From positions 8,417,714-8,481,713 of the forward strand of contig JAOWCC010001368.1 in the NCBI GenBank assembly GCA_030867875.1: a DNA stretch of 64,000 nucleotides. The letters run 5' to 3'. The position numbers and the translations under genes are program-made. Origin of the DNA: Actinernus sp. WN-2022 (taxonomy: Eukaryota; Cnidaria; Anthozoa; Actiniaria; Actinernidae). Positions 34,400 to 46,028 of this stretch are shown here, one piece after another (the stretch's first letter is position 1; every line of letters begins with the position of its first letter). The notes under the pieces are model-generated. The model did not search any database, was not told the origin of the DNA, and was given only the letters and a program-made list of their open reading frames with translations.

Positions 34400-35430
34400 A
34401 TATAATAAGGCTCACGCTAGAATGTACGCTTAAATAAGGCTCACGCTAGAATGTACGCAGATGACACAAGTATCAGCTTTTCGGCATCCACTGTAACTTT
34501 TCTTGAATCAGAAATTAACATCGAGTTACAAAATCTAAACCGATGGTTAATAGCCAATCGGCTAAGTCTAAATATTGCCAAGACCGAATTCATGATCATT
34601 GGGTCAAAGCGAAGGTTGAAGGCGAGAGCTGACAATCTTGGGCTTGACATTCGAATTGAAGGTAAGCAGATTGAGAGAATTCATAATACCAAATCCCTAG
34701 GACTATACAATGACGAAAGGTTACCCTGGAAGAAACATTTTTGCGCCACGTATCAAAGAAAATATCGTCCGGTATCGGTGCGCTTAAAAGGCTCAGACTA
34801 TTTATCTCTCAGAGCATATGCTCAGAGTACGGCAACTAAAATCTATGAATCTCTGATTGAGCCCCACTTTGACTATTGTTGTCCAGTATGGGATGGTCTA
34901 TGCCAGAAATTAAGTGAAAAGCTACAAAAGCTACAAAACCGTGCCGCCAGAGTAATAACGAAATCAGATTAAATATTACGCAAATTGAAATGAGCTCCTC
35001 GATCTGCTTAACTGGGATAAGCTAACAACAAGAAGGAGAAAACAAATGGCAATAACAATGTTGCCATCAATGGAATTTCACCTTCTTACATGCAAGAGTT
35101 GTTTGTTTCTAGCAACACAGGGTATCAATGTCGAAACGCACAAAATAAACTGGCCCTCCCCAACTCCTAGAACTGATAATCGAAAGCGAAGTATCAGTTA
35201 CACAGGGGCCTTTTTATGGAATAGTCTTCCAAGCTCACTAAGAAATCTTGATTCTCTCAGTATTAAAGTTCAAAACGAGTGTCAATAAATTCTACTCCCT
35301 ATCTGACTCACACACGGCAATCATGTAAAGCAGTCATTTTAACATTTTATGTAAATAAGCCATTTTTTAAGTCATAACTGATTATTTTACCGTGTGTAAA
35401 TAAAGTTATATGTATGTATATGTATGTAAT
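34400..35430 (+). pseudogene. LINE reverse transcriptase 3' fragment with YADD motif
   Basis: Starts just before the catalytic Y-A-D-D motif (34454) and continues through L-N-I-A-K-T-E-F-M-I-I-G-S, D-Y-C-C-P-V-W-D-G-L and L-Q-K-L-Q-N-R-A-A-R-V-I-T, then a stop at 34970. The last part (S-Y-T-G-A-F-L-W-N-S-L-P-S-S-L) follows in another frame to about 35288. It ends in AATAAAG and a TATG microsatellite. It lacks the N-terminal half. Confidence 0.88.
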
Positions 35431-35480
35431 TAATTAGAAAACAAGATTAATTCATACTATATTTTGTTGGATTAAAGGGG

Positions 35481-37294
35481 CAGTGTCACGGTACTGCGCA
35501 TGTCACAGTCTCCAGACATTGAATTGACAGCTGTATTGTGTAACATCCAATGAGAATCAATCAAAATAATTTGCAGGAAACGCCACACTGTTCGGGTATT
35601 AGCCGCTTCACAGATTGTAATTATGCACAGTATATGGCGAGATTTACAAGGATTTTATTCTTCCTACATCCAAGGTAAACAGCATTGAGTAAAGAATGGT
35701 ATCTATCTTTCATTACTTGATTGTATTTTTTGCTGTTTCCAGTCGTAAACAGTCAGAATTTGACCAAAGTGAAACAAGCTGCTCGCGTCCGTAGATATAT
35801 ATTTCTTCGTTGTGCACTTTTGACATGAAATAATTCTCCAAATGACGCCATTGTTTTATTTCTACGTGACTAATAACACAGTTCTCTGCTGTAAAAAATA
35901 TAGAACATTCTATGTACGATTTCTTGTCTTAAAGTTTGGAAACGTTTGAAGTACGAGTGGCTGTTTACTAGTTTGCACTATCGGCTGTTATGGACTGGAA
36001 ACTTACTTTCACAGCTTAATATCTTTGTCGATTGGTCAGAAGGATATCTTGTTTAAGATTCTATGGTTCTTTCGGCATCAGGAAATTTTTAAACGGGAGT
36101 TTTTGTACAGTATTTCAAGCTATGCTGTAGCGCGAGTTTAGTACGTATATAGTCACAAATGTCCGTGAAACTAATAGCACGTTCGATCATTGTTATCAGA
36201 CATGAGTTTGCTCTATGGGTTCTCATGTATTCAATAATCACTTCTGGAGCTTCATATGTATGTTGATTGGTCACGAGGATTTCCTCTTTCAGTTTTCCCC
36301 GTTAGTTTGGACGTTAGGGATTTATTCTTGGAGATTTCGTACAGTTTAGCGACCGTGTGTCGAAAGTAGAAACGTTCGCTTGTCACGAAAGTGCGTAAAC
36401 AAACTAATCACAAGCGGTTTCATAGCAGCTCGATGTTTGACTCTCATATAGTCGATGATAACTTATATAGCTTCATATGTATGTCGATTGCTCGCAAGGA
36501 TTTCCTCTTTCAGTTTTTCCCGTTAGTTTGGACATCAGGGATTTATTCTTGGAGATTTCGTACAGTTTAGCGACCGTGTGTCGAAAGTAGAAAAGTTCGC
36601 TTGTCACGAAAGTGCAAATACTGACAAGTGGTTTCATAGCAGATCGATGTTTGCAGCCTCTCACGTAGTCGATCATAACTTCTATAGCTTCATATGTATG
36701 TCGATTGCTCACAAGGCTAGATAATATCGTGTTTGAGTTCATGAGGTTTTTTGCCAGCAAATAAAGGTTTTATCTATAACTTTTCGTACAGTCTGCACTC
36801 CGGTCGGTTCAAATAATTTCAGCCTCGTATCTAAGCCGTAGATATATATTTCTTCGTATCGCTGTTGAAAACTGCCATATCATTTATAATACGGCTTGAA
36901 AAGTTCCCATGTGTTTCGTGAACTCTACTAGACATCCAAACCCTCTTCGCTTCTGGTTGGAATGCCAAAAAGTTTCCAATTTCTTGCGTTTTTCGGCTGC
37001 ATATTCAGAGTACTCAGTGGCCGTTTTCCCCGCCGGTAAGCATCACTTACGCTTTTTTGTTTTAGTTGTGTTGCAGTCTGCAACGACTAATTTTGAATAA
37101 ACAAATAACTAAAACTTATTTAAGCACATCTTACTTTCCATAAATGACCAAAGGAGGCAAGGATGAGTTCAAAAAGAACACTGATGGAAGTCGATTTAAA
37201 AATCGATATTTCACCGCTCTGAGAACTTCGTTCCGGGCCGGAACGTAATTCAAAAATCATCAGATTTTCACACATGCGCAGTACCGTGACACTG
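35481..37294. mobile_element. TIR element of 1.8 kb with an internal tandem array
   Basis: CAGTGTCACGGTACTGCGCA at 35481 is matched by its perfect complement ending at 37294. No transposase was recognised. It contains the roughly 230-bp repeats at 36225-36715. Confidence 0.8.
36225..36715. repeat. About 230-bp tandem repeat, two and a part copies
   Basis: Units share TTCATATGTATGTCGATTG, GGATTTATTCTTGGAGATTT and CGACCGTGTGTCGAAAGTAG-like blocks. They lie inside the TIR element. Confidence 0.85.
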
Positions 37295-37477
37295 CGACTT
37301 CCTCCAAATATTTGGGATGGAGGACTTTAGAGCACGGTACAAGCACAGCAGGATGGATTGCAATCATGTGTGTTAATATTATGATTTCCACCGACAAAGA
37401 TACAAAAGGTATTCCACAAGAACTGATGCAGAAAGACAAGGGGTGGTTTCTAACATTCTCGGTTGTTTAATCAATCC

Positions 37478-38105
37478 CCCGGGGGGAGGGGGGGAGGGGG
37501 GGGGGGGGGGGGGGGGGGGGTTACTTACATGAAAAATGGGTATGTATGTGAGGCCAAGAGACTCAAACCCTGACCCTGTTTGACCCAATCCGAGCTCCAA
37601 AACCCTGATTGCCCCCTTTTTGTGAAAAAAAAACCTTATTGCCCCTTCTTTAAATTGTTTTCAAAACACGGTCGGATATATATCCCGGCCGGTATACCGT
37701 GTACTGGGATTGCATGCAAAATACGGAACATTTCAAGTCGGGACGTGGTATTGGGTAAACAAATCAGCAGATGGAGTACATAGATAAGTACTGAAGTACG
37801 AATTAGCAGCGTCACAATGTAAGGGAACCTCAGTGCTTGCATGTGGACAGGCGATCAAAATGCGGCAACAGAATGAATTTTTTTTGACATAGTAGCTAAA
37901 AAAACTGAACCCTAACTGCCTAAAAAATACTGAACCCTGACCCTGACTGCACCCAAATTATACTCAAATCCTGACCCTGATCTGCCCAAATCAGGTCAAA
38001 ACCCTGACCCTACCTGCCCAAACTGAGCTCAAAACCCTGACCCACCCGGGCGGCACATACATAATACGTCTAACAAACAGGAGTACCCCCACCCCTCGGG
38101 AATCA
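37478..38105. mobile_element. CCCGGGGG-ended repeat, copy 1
   Basis: Begins with CCCCCCGGGG followed by a G run of about 30 bases, then TTACTTACATGAAAAATGGG. It ends GGAGTACCCCCACCCCTCGG. The body has several AACCCTGACCCTG-type motifs. A second copy in the same orientation is at 55074-55642. The complementary C/G-rich ends suggest a DNA transposon. Confidence 0.75.
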
Positions 38106-39257
38106 ATCAAGGTGTCGGACTGAGGTAATTTGCATTTTATACCTTCGCGCGCGAGTGAGTTCATAACCTCTCAAATGGAATATTAACAACAAAACCGATT
38201 TAGAAACGATTTAGAAACGATTTAGAAACGATTTGCTTAGAGTTCGTACTAACGTGGAACTGGAAACTATTCCACATGTCTTCGTTGGACACCGAAGAAG
38301 TAGAAAGTAGCTGAAGAAGAAAGAATGCACGGCTCTTAAGGTAAATTTGAACTGAACTTATTCATACTTATTCACGCGTCAATTATAGTTAGTTTTGCTG
38401 ATGAAAAGTTTCGACAAGAACGATGTCGATGCAAAGAAAGTCATATCTACACATACAATATTGGTAGAGCCTCTAAGAACCTGTAGTTCAACTTCGGGTT
38501 TATCTTTGCCGATTAGCATGAGAACTATTGCCGGGTTTGAAATCTTTCAGAACGTGACTTACAAATTAAATTGAGAACACAAGCAATATTATGCGCTTTC
38601 ATATGCATACATATCAAGAATTTGTAGAGTCCGCCACGACTTGCGAATTCGCTTCTTGTTTATAAATAGGTCTGATTCAGACATATATTCCAAGACCATG
38701 TTCATCATTTGAAAGTGTTTACTCTCGCTGTCTTATCTTCCGTCTTGTTTGTATTGCTATTTTGCCTGTTTTAGCACCGGTTTTGTAGTCTTTCCTGTTG
38801 AACTCGTTTTACATATCTATATATAGGGGACTAAATACGGACAGTCGGGTCTGATTTATTTCATACTCAGTCGAACCTACTGTACTCCTAACTCTTACTT
38901 ATACACTTACACTCCAAAATAGTGACCAGAATTTCTTCAAAGCTAGCTATTTAGTCATCAATGAAGTACTGACTACTTACACAAATATTTTCGTTTACAA
39001 TTAATAGCGGCTTGATTCAAGTACGATTCAAGTCACGTTTCACTGCTCTCTAATTTAGAATTCATGAATCTATACCAGTTGACGTAATGCATTCATAGGC
39101 ATCCCTGCTGTATAATTATACGCTCCGTTATTATCCCAGTCAAACATTGATATACGCGAAAAGTAGATTTTTTGTAGAATTTATTTCAGAAATTATTCAA
39201 TATTTAGAAATGGGTCACTTCACTGATCATTTACAAAATGAAACTAGTTCAATATAT
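38106..39257. other. Spacer with short tandem repeat
   Basis: Four copies of GATTTAGAAAC (38200-38235). No gene was recognised in the rest. Confidence 0.4.
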
Positions 39258-40931
39258 AACAAGAGCCCATCTGGGCTTTCACTCGGGCCACATGAGATTG
39301 AAGATGAAATACACTTTCATTTGAAATCCTCTTAGTAATAACCAAAGGGAAGAATTATTAGCTGAATTTAGCAGTCTTTAGGAGTGGCCGGTAGCGCGGC
39401 GACTTTCATTCTCTGCTCCCCTAGTATATATGTAATTTAATATTTTTGTATCTTGACCTTTTAATTTAAACACTACTTATTCGTTTAACACACTGCATCT
39501 GAGCAGGCATATATTAATTGTTTTGAACCCGAGAATTAACCGTATTACCGTACTTCATGGTCCCTTTCTTTAGTAGTGGGTTGTCGGTCAGGTGATTGTA
39601 AACTCTCGTCATTTAGCACAGAAAATGTATTCTGATGAATAGGGATTGGGTTGTCATGTAAGAAAGATGGCTCTTGAACAAACTGATTCGTTGCTAAAGC
39701 TTCAGTAGGTTGGGTAGTCTCGGAACACTGGAGACCTTGGTCTTTCATTGTCTTCTTTTTTGTATTCTTGATTTTGTTTTTAAAGTTTGAAAGTCGGATC
39801 TCAGCTTTATTATATCCGCTTTCAACTCGCCATTTTCAACTTCTAGGTCAATAATACATGATTACATCATCTTGATTTCGGTCTTGTATATATTATCTTG
39901 CTGCACTAATTTGTCTTCCAAATGACTGAGTTACGTTTCTTGATTCGTGTTTTGATGTGACGAGAGTAAGAATTCATTACGCATATCAGTTAGGTCAGCG
40001 TCCATGTTACAAATCAAGATATGTTTCAAGGATATGTTGATCCAAAACTACAGGCTCTTGGGGTTTTTCATTGACTTGTGAACTTGCAGGCTCTGTAACT
40101 TGTTTTCTTTTCTTAGTATAACATAAAGTGTTGAACATGTTCTCAAGCATGTCGCGCGTGACCTCTGTTTCTTCATTCATTAAGTTCTCTACTTTCATCT
40201 GTAATCTGGGAAACTCAATCTTTGCCCATGCCTTGGCACATAACTATTCCTGTTGTTAAGTAGACGTGGATGATTATAAGTAAAATCCTTCGACAGCTTG
40301 TACCGTCTCCGCTAGGTCAATATCCTCGCTGGAACGAAATAACTTGATCTCAATACTCTCTGACTGTGTCTCTGCCTCATTTAAGTGGTCGATCCAACTT
40401 ACGGTAAATTTAAATCTCTGACAGTTTTTAAGAGACTCATAATATTGGTCTTGAAGTGCCTTTACCCAAAATAAGATGTTCTCCTCGGATGTTTTAAATG
40501 CAGCACAGCGAGCCGATGGCTTATAGATTCCAATATCTATTTATTCGAATTTTAGTGTCGTATATAAAATCACTGGCCATCTGGGTAAAAAACGCGGTCC
40601 TTCGGCTCCGACAATAGCGCCAGTTGAAATATCCTGAGCCTGTTGGAAGGCTTTCGCACGAGTGAAGTTAAATAAAACATTAAACTGCTTACATTTGAGA
40701 GATGGGAATCCAAATTAGAGAGAAAGTTCCTCGCGGGTTCTCCGCCATCTTGATTTACTGTATTAAATTATGTAAATAAATTAACCTGGCGATTGTTGCG
40801 TGACCAGCACAGTGCAATCTGATTCGTGGTGAACTTGACCTTTAACGCATGCGCAGAAAGTTTGCGACACCCAACAAAAAAAAAGGGCGGCTTGCATTTT
40901 AAGACTCGGTGCTCCCACAGGCAGCCCGAGT
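39258..40931 (-). mobile_element. Helitron2-like element, copy 2
   Basis: On the minus strand it begins ACTCGGGCTGCC (40931 downward) and ends with the same GGCCCGAGT, hairpin and CTCTTG terminus as copy 1 (39258). T flanks both ends. It is nearly identical to copy 3 (41581-43365) in mirror orientation apart from indels. Minus-strand remnants of three short open frames are present: about 40571-40265 (broken by a deletion), 40198-40007, and 39748-39545. Confidence 0.65.
39545..40198 (-). pseudogene. Coiled-coil protein remnant in copy 2
   Basis: Two open blocks (40198-40007 and 39748-39545) flank a region where copy 3 has an open frame predicted to form a coiled coil. Here that middle part is interrupted. 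The protein is not recognised. The blocks are almost identical in sequence to those of copy 3. Confidence 0.4.
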
Positions 40932-40937
40932 AATAAC

Positions 40938-41245
40938 TTAGTCACTGTACCTACCCGACGAGGGAGCCGAAAGGCCCCCGAGTCGGAACCGGCTCGAGTT
41001 CCCCAGTGCTTGCCAAAATGTATTTGTTCTCCCATCTACGTAGCTTCTAGTCACTGTGCCTACCCGACGAGAAGGCCGAAAGGCCGCCGAGACGGATCCG
41101 GCTCGAGTCCCCAGTGCTTGCCAAAATGTTTTTTTTCCCTCCCATCTACGCAGCTTCTAGTCACTGTGCCTACCCGACGAGGAGGCCGAAAGGCCGCCGA
41201 GACGGATCCGGCTCGAGTCCCCAGTGCTTGCAAAAATGTCGTGGT
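40938..41245. repeat. Three tandem 110-bp GC-rich units
   Basis: Three copies at about 40938, 41047 and 41157 of a unit with TCACTGTGCCTACCCGACGA, a GGCCGAAAGGCC hairpin, GGATCCGGCTCGAGTC and CCAGTGCTTGCCAAAATG. It fills much of the spacer between the two facing Helitron2-like copies. Confidence 0.9.
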
Positions 41246-41312
41246 TCTTAATTAGAATAACAATAGGTAAGATATAAGAATGTGTGATTTGTCCATGCAG
41301 TTGTGTCAAGTT

Positions 41313-41386
41313 CGCGTTAGCTCAGTTCAGTAGAGCACGGGCCTTGCAACCCAACGTTCCGGGTTCGATTCCGGTACCGCGCGCCT
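41313..41386 (+). other. tRNA-like sequence, probably tRNA-derived
   Basis: A good B box (GGGTTCGATTCC) and an A-box-like TAGCTCAGTTCAGTAGAG are present. The acceptor stem pairs poorly and the anticodon stem-loop is irregular, so a working tRNA is unlikely. Confidence 0.45.
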
Positions 41387-41926
41387 TCTTCAGTATTTCA
41401 CTTCTTCTTTCCTACGGACTTCTTTCCCGGAAGTGATATCACCGGAAATGACGTCAAATGACGCCAAGGGACGTCTAAGTAATTCAATTCCCACTTCCGG
41501 CCCCGAGTACTTGAATTTCACCTTAATAGCCTTATTGACAACAAATCTGATTGTCAACTTATGAACTTGTCCTGATTATTACTCGGGCTGCCTGTGGCAG
41601 CACCGAGTCTTAATCTGGAAGCCGTTATTTATTTTTATTTATTTTTTTGTTTGGTGTCGCAAAATTTCTGCGCATGCGTTAAAGTTCAAGTTCACACCAC
41701 TGGTCACGCAACAATCGCCAGGTTAATTTATTTACATAATTTAATACAGTAAATCAAGATGGTGGAAGACCCACGAGGAACTTTCTCTCTAATTTAGAGT
41801 CCCATCTCTCAAATTTAAGCAGTTTAATGTTTTATTTAACTTCACTCCTGCGAAAGCCTTCCAACAGGCTCAGGATATTTCAACTGGCGCTATTGTCGGA
41901 GCCGAAGGACCGCGTTTTTTACCCAG

Positions 41927-42172
41927 ATGGCCAGTGATTTTATATACGACACGTACGACGACCTGAAGCCAGTGAAAAGGCCAGGATCCGGAAAGCTAAA
42001 ATTCGAAGAAATAGATATTGAAATCTATAAGCCATCGGCTCGCTGTGCTGCATTTAAAACATCCGAGGAGAACATCTTATTTTGGGTGAAGGCACTTCAA
42101 GACCAATATTATGAGTCTCTTAAAAACTGTCAGAGATTTAAATTTACCGTAAGTTGGATAAGAGAGTATTGA
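41927..42172 (+). CDS. Unidentified protein of Helitron2-like copy 3
   Basis: 81 residues from an ATG: M-A-S-D-F-I-Y-D-T-Y-D-D-L-K, later S-A-R-C-A-A-F-K-T-S-E-E-N-I-L-F-W-V and a stop. The mirror copy shows that the frame once ran about 35 residues longer; a roughly 30-base deletion here shifted it into an early stop. It contains no motif I recognise. It is probably a dead or decaying passenger of the element. Confidence 0.35.
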   Translation: MASDFIYDTYDDLKPVKRPGSGKLKFEEIDIEIYKPSARCAAFKTSEENILFWVKALQDQYYESLKNCQRFKFTVSWIREY

Positions 42173-42326
42173 GATCAAGTTATTTCGTTCCAGCGAGGAT
42201 ATTGACCTAGCGGAAACGGTACAAGCTGTCGAAGGATTTTACTTATAACCATCCACGTCTACTTAACAACAGGAATAGTTATAATGTGCCAAAGCATGGG
42301 CAAAGATTGAGTTTCCCAGATTACAG

Positions 42327-43069
42327 ATGAAAGTAGAGAACTTAATTAATGAAGAAACAGAGGTCACGCGCGACATGCTTGAGAACATGTTCAACACTTT
42401 ATGTTATACTAAGAAAAGAAAACAAGTTACAGAGCCTGCAAGTTCACAAGTCAATGAAAAACCCCAAGAGCCTGTAGTTTTGGATCAACATATCCTTGAA
42501 ACTCCAAAAGCAACATACACATGAGTCAAATTCAAACCGGAAGAGACGGAATTCTTTAGATTCTTCACGAGGATTGTTAGCCCGCAATAAGAACTCTCTC
42601 GCTTATTTAATGATCTTGATTTGTAACATGGAGGCTGACCTAACTGATATGCGTAATGAATTCTTACTCTCGTCACATCAAAACACGAATCAAGAAACGA
42701 AACTCAGTCATTTGGAAGACAAATTAGTGCAGCAAGATAATATATACAAGACCGAAATCAAGATGATGTCATCACGTATTATTGACCTAGAAGTTGAAAA
42801 TGGCGAGTTGAAAGCGGATATAATAAAGCTGAGATCTGACTTTCAAACTTAAAAAAAAAAAGACAATGAAAGACCAAGGTCTCCAGTGTTCCGAGACTAC
42901 CCAACCTACTGAAGCTTTAGCAACGAATCAGTTTGTTCAAGAGCCATCTTTCTTACATGACAACCCGATCCCTATTCATCAGAATACATTTTCTGTGCTA
43001 AATGACGAGAGTTTACAATCACCTGACCGACAACCCACTACTAAAGAAAGGGACCATGAAGTACGGTAG
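42327..43069 (+). pseudogene. Coiled-coil protein remnant in copy 3
   Basis: Three consecutive open blocks in different frames (42327-42524, 42496-42852, 42866-43069). The middle one has a heptad-like stretch (L-S-H-L-E-D-K-L-V then I-I-D-L-E-V-E-N-G-E-L-K) predicted to be a coiled coil. An A10 run at 42852 separates the last two and may be a frameshift point. The family is unknown. Confidence 0.4.
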
Positions 43070-43365
43070 TACGGTTAATTCTCGGGTTCAAAACAATGAA
43101 TATATGCCTGCTCAAATGCAGTGTGTTTAACGAATAAGTAGTGTTTAAATTAAAAGGTCAACATACGAGAAAAACAAAAGTATTAAATGACATATATACT
43201 AGGGGAGCAGAGAATGAAAGTCACCGCGCTACCGGCCACTCCTAAAGACTGCTAAATTCAGCTAATAATTCTTCCCTTTGTTTATTACTAAGAGGATTTC
43301 AAATGAAAGTGTATTTCATCTTCAATCTCATGTGGCCCGAGTGAAAGCCCAGATGGGCTCTTGTT

Positions 43366-44354
43366 TCTTATAAGCATTGAAAGCATAATAAATATTAATA
43401 ATCCTTGTCAATTGTTCTACAGTATTTTTGCAGTTTTGTAAGCAAATTATAGAAGCATCGAGCTTACTCTAGCTATACAATGACCGTTTCCGCAGACACA
43501 AGCTTTCACTGAATTATTAATCTTAACCTGCAGGGCAGATCCGGGAAGGATTTGTGAAGGGGGGAGGGGGGGTTGAGCGAGTCATATTTGCCAAATATAT
43601 ATTTTAATTTAGAGACTATGCTCAAAAAAACTCACCAACAATTAGTATGTATATTTTGCTTCCGTTAAACATAACCTTGAAAATTAAACCGAAACTCTGC
43701 ACTGCAAACTGGTCATGCTTCGCATCATCATTTGTCAGTTATGGCTTTATAGCAAAAAAGTGCAGTGACATGCATGGACCAAGATATACATCTATGACGA
43801 CTTTTCTATTGACATCAAAGCTAGTCAATTCCCGTTTTAGTCAGAAGCTTTATAATTTGCCGACAGAGGCCATAAGAACACGTTTGTCCACTCCCCCACC
43901 TCAAGGGTCATATCACTTGAATACCGAAAAGCACTAAGACCACGGTTTCCCATATATTACCAAACAGGCCTTATGCATGATACCAACACTACCAGAATGT
44001 TTTTTTGTTACTATAATTTAGACCATTATCTAGGTATTCTCAGGAGAGAACTGATAGACCTTATGCATGAGTATAGGCCACCCGTAATAAACATAGGGGC
44101 TAATCGTAATCGAGACAGGTGGCCATTAAAGATATAAATTACAATGACCGTCCAGAAAAAAATACAGAGTAAAATACTACAACTAAAAAAAGGAAGAAAG
44201 GAAAGGAAAGATGACGCATTAAATTTAAACACTAATAGATCTACTTAAAAAGTTCTCAAATTTCAAAATAAAGACATTTCGTCAGTCGTTTTGTTTGAAA
44301 TACTGATTGTATTTAAACCGCTTTCTTAAATCCAAAATGAGCAAAAGGATTCAT
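43366..44354. other. Spacer
   Basis: A fragment like MITE family A (ACCAGAATG..TTTAGACCATT) is near 43990-44050. Nothing else was recognised. Confidence 0.35.
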
Positions 44355-44546
44355 TCATCGGTTGAAACTGAATAACTTTCGGTGGAATATGCACAGTGGC
44401 AATGGATCACTGAAATAAAGATTGGAGCTGTCGTCAAGGGTTGGAAATTCATCGTTTATTTTAAAGAATGAACTGTCAGCCGAATCTCCCATTCTTGGCT
44501 TCAGTATAGTTGCTGCTGCAACTTCTGCCAATTTGTTTGTTGCTTC
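44355..44546 (-). CDS. Candidate terminal exon of an unknown minus-strand gene
   Basis: Minus strand: acceptor-like ATTCTAG before 44546, then 63 open codons and a TGA at 44357-44355. The peptide begins E-A-T-N-K-L-A-E-V-A-A-A-T-I-L-K and includes F-K-I-N-D-E-F-P-T-L-D-D-S-S. Composition looks coding and non-repetitive, and the sequence matches no repeat in the window. No domain was recognised and no matching upstream exon could be fixed; an open stretch with an acceptor at about 45070-44960 (E-Q-L-K-E-S-S-N-P-M-F-W-Q-M) is a possible partner but its donor phase does not fit. Confidence 0.3.
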   Translation of the reverse strand, partial: EATNKLAEVAAATILKPRMGDSADSSFFKINDEFPTLDDSSNLYFSDPLPLCIFHRKLFSFNR

Positions 44547-45225
44547 CTAGAATTGTACGTATACGTTCGCATCCAAAATAATATACAACAATTTGAATAA
44601 AGTTAAATTATGTCGCTATAAAATGAACTGGCTGAATGTGTAGTTTATTCTATAGCCTTTATTAATATAAATATCAGGACACTAGAGAACGTTTCTAGCG
44701 AACTGATATATTTGTTTAGTAACGTTCAACAATGTTAGTATCTACACCTTTTCGCCAGTTTTCGACTCGGTATTATTTTAGAGGAATCATTGACATTTGT
44801 AGTCACTGCCAAATAAAGCATTCAAATTTTTTTATTTGCACAGAAAACAATTGTCTGAATATTTTTCATATCCAAAATACTTCCCTTTTGTCTCAAATGT
44901 AGAGACTAAGAAGTTAGTACGGACTTAATATTTTTGTCTTTTCTGAATGTTTCATACAAAAGCTATATAACTTAAATCTTGTTAGGATTTCCTTTGCTGA
45001 TGGCTCTGAAAATGCGAATCTCAACATTTGCCAAAACATTGGATTAGAGCTTTCCTTTAGTTGTTCTGTAAAATAATTTTCGGGAGAAAAGAAGAAAAAC
45101 TGAAAAATTAGGTTTGACCGTGGACAAAGTGATGATGATGACGATGCATGCATGGGCAAATGGTTATGGTTATTAGCCAATCAGAGCGCTTGATTTATCG
45201 TGGTCATGTTATAAAGCATGCTAAT

Positions 45226-45688
45226 TTAACAAATAGATTCCATTCTGTCAGGCGTCTGTCCTCTCACACTACTCTCTGACTCTCTGAATTTCTAACGAGA
45301 TCTGAAACAACCATGGGGGCTGATCAAAGCCAGGTCCCGGCTAATTCACAGATCGAATTGGAATTTAGCGTGTTGGTTTTTGCGGAGGGAGGAAAACCGG
45401 AGAACCCGGAGAAAAACCCTCGGAGCAAGGGCGAGATACCAACAAACTCAACTCACATATGGCGCCCCGTCCGGGAATCGAACCTGGGCCACAGAGGTGA
45501 GAGGCGAAGCGCTTAACCACTGCGCCACCCTGGCTCCCCTGACTCGCACTAGGTGCACAGATGATGTCACAACGTGAATAGAACAAAGAAGTGCACCACG
45601 ACACCCAGTCGAGTGACGTAACTGATGTGACGTCATCTGTGCATTTATAAGAGGACAGACGCACGACAGAATGAAATCTATTTGTTAA
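45226..45688. mobile_element. TIR element carrying a SINE
   Basis: TTAACAAATAGATTCCATTC at 45226 is matched by its near complement ending at 45688, followed by a shared GTCTGTCCTCT block. The SINE at 45280-45540 makes up most of the interior. Confidence 0.85.
45280..45540 (-). mobile_element. tRNA-derived SINE
   Basis: Reverse-orientation copy of the SINE at 26549: head with GGTTCGATTCCC B box near 45475, body ending GTTAGAAATTCAGAG near 45283. Confidence 0.9.
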
Positions 45689-46028
45689 ATATATTGAGGC
45701 ATCCATAAGAAATATTTGAGAGCAAACATTGCTTGTCAGCCGAGAACAACAACAACAGTTTCTTTTTCTTAGGTTAGACTGTTATTTGGGTCTTATGTTA
45801 AATATGTGTATAAAGTAAGGCATAGTATAAGTAAATAGAAAATTAAATATAAACACACATTACATATTTATAAAAACTGAGTGTTTACCAAGCCAAGGTT
45901 CCCTTTAAAATAACTCCTTGTAGCGTGAGATGTCCCGGGAGGGGAAAGGACCAGGGTATATAAATCATTATAATATAAAGTGGTAAGCTGTAGTGCTAAG
46001 TGTGCACGCCCTACGAGGGAAAGAGAAA

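Larger units (their letters stand above)
41581..43365 (+). mobile_element. Helitron2-like element, copy 3
   Basis: Begins ACTCGGGCTGCC at 41581 and ends GGCCCGAGTGAAAGCCCAGA then TGGGCTCTTG near 43363, with T flanks. Head-to-head with copy 2 across a 650-base spacer. Relative to copy 2 it has lost about 30 bases near 42160 but kept about 45 bases near 41960 that copy 2 lacks. Confidence 0.65.

Noticed and set aside
37379..37600. Proline-rich minus-strand frame
   Set aside because: Translation of the G run.
37570..38050. Telomere-like CCCTGA repeats
   Set aside because: The motif is not TTAGGG/CCCTAA, is irregular, and occurs as part of a dispersed repeat.
40938..41245. Hammerhead ribozyme in the 110-bp tandem units (GACGA ... 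GAAA ... GTC)
   Set aside because: The core is CCGACGA instead of CUGANGA, and the segment that would supply GAAA reads GAGA or pairs elsewhere. Stems I and III do not form.
41313..41386. Functional tRNA-Ala gene
   Set aside because: Poor acceptor and anticodon stem pairing.
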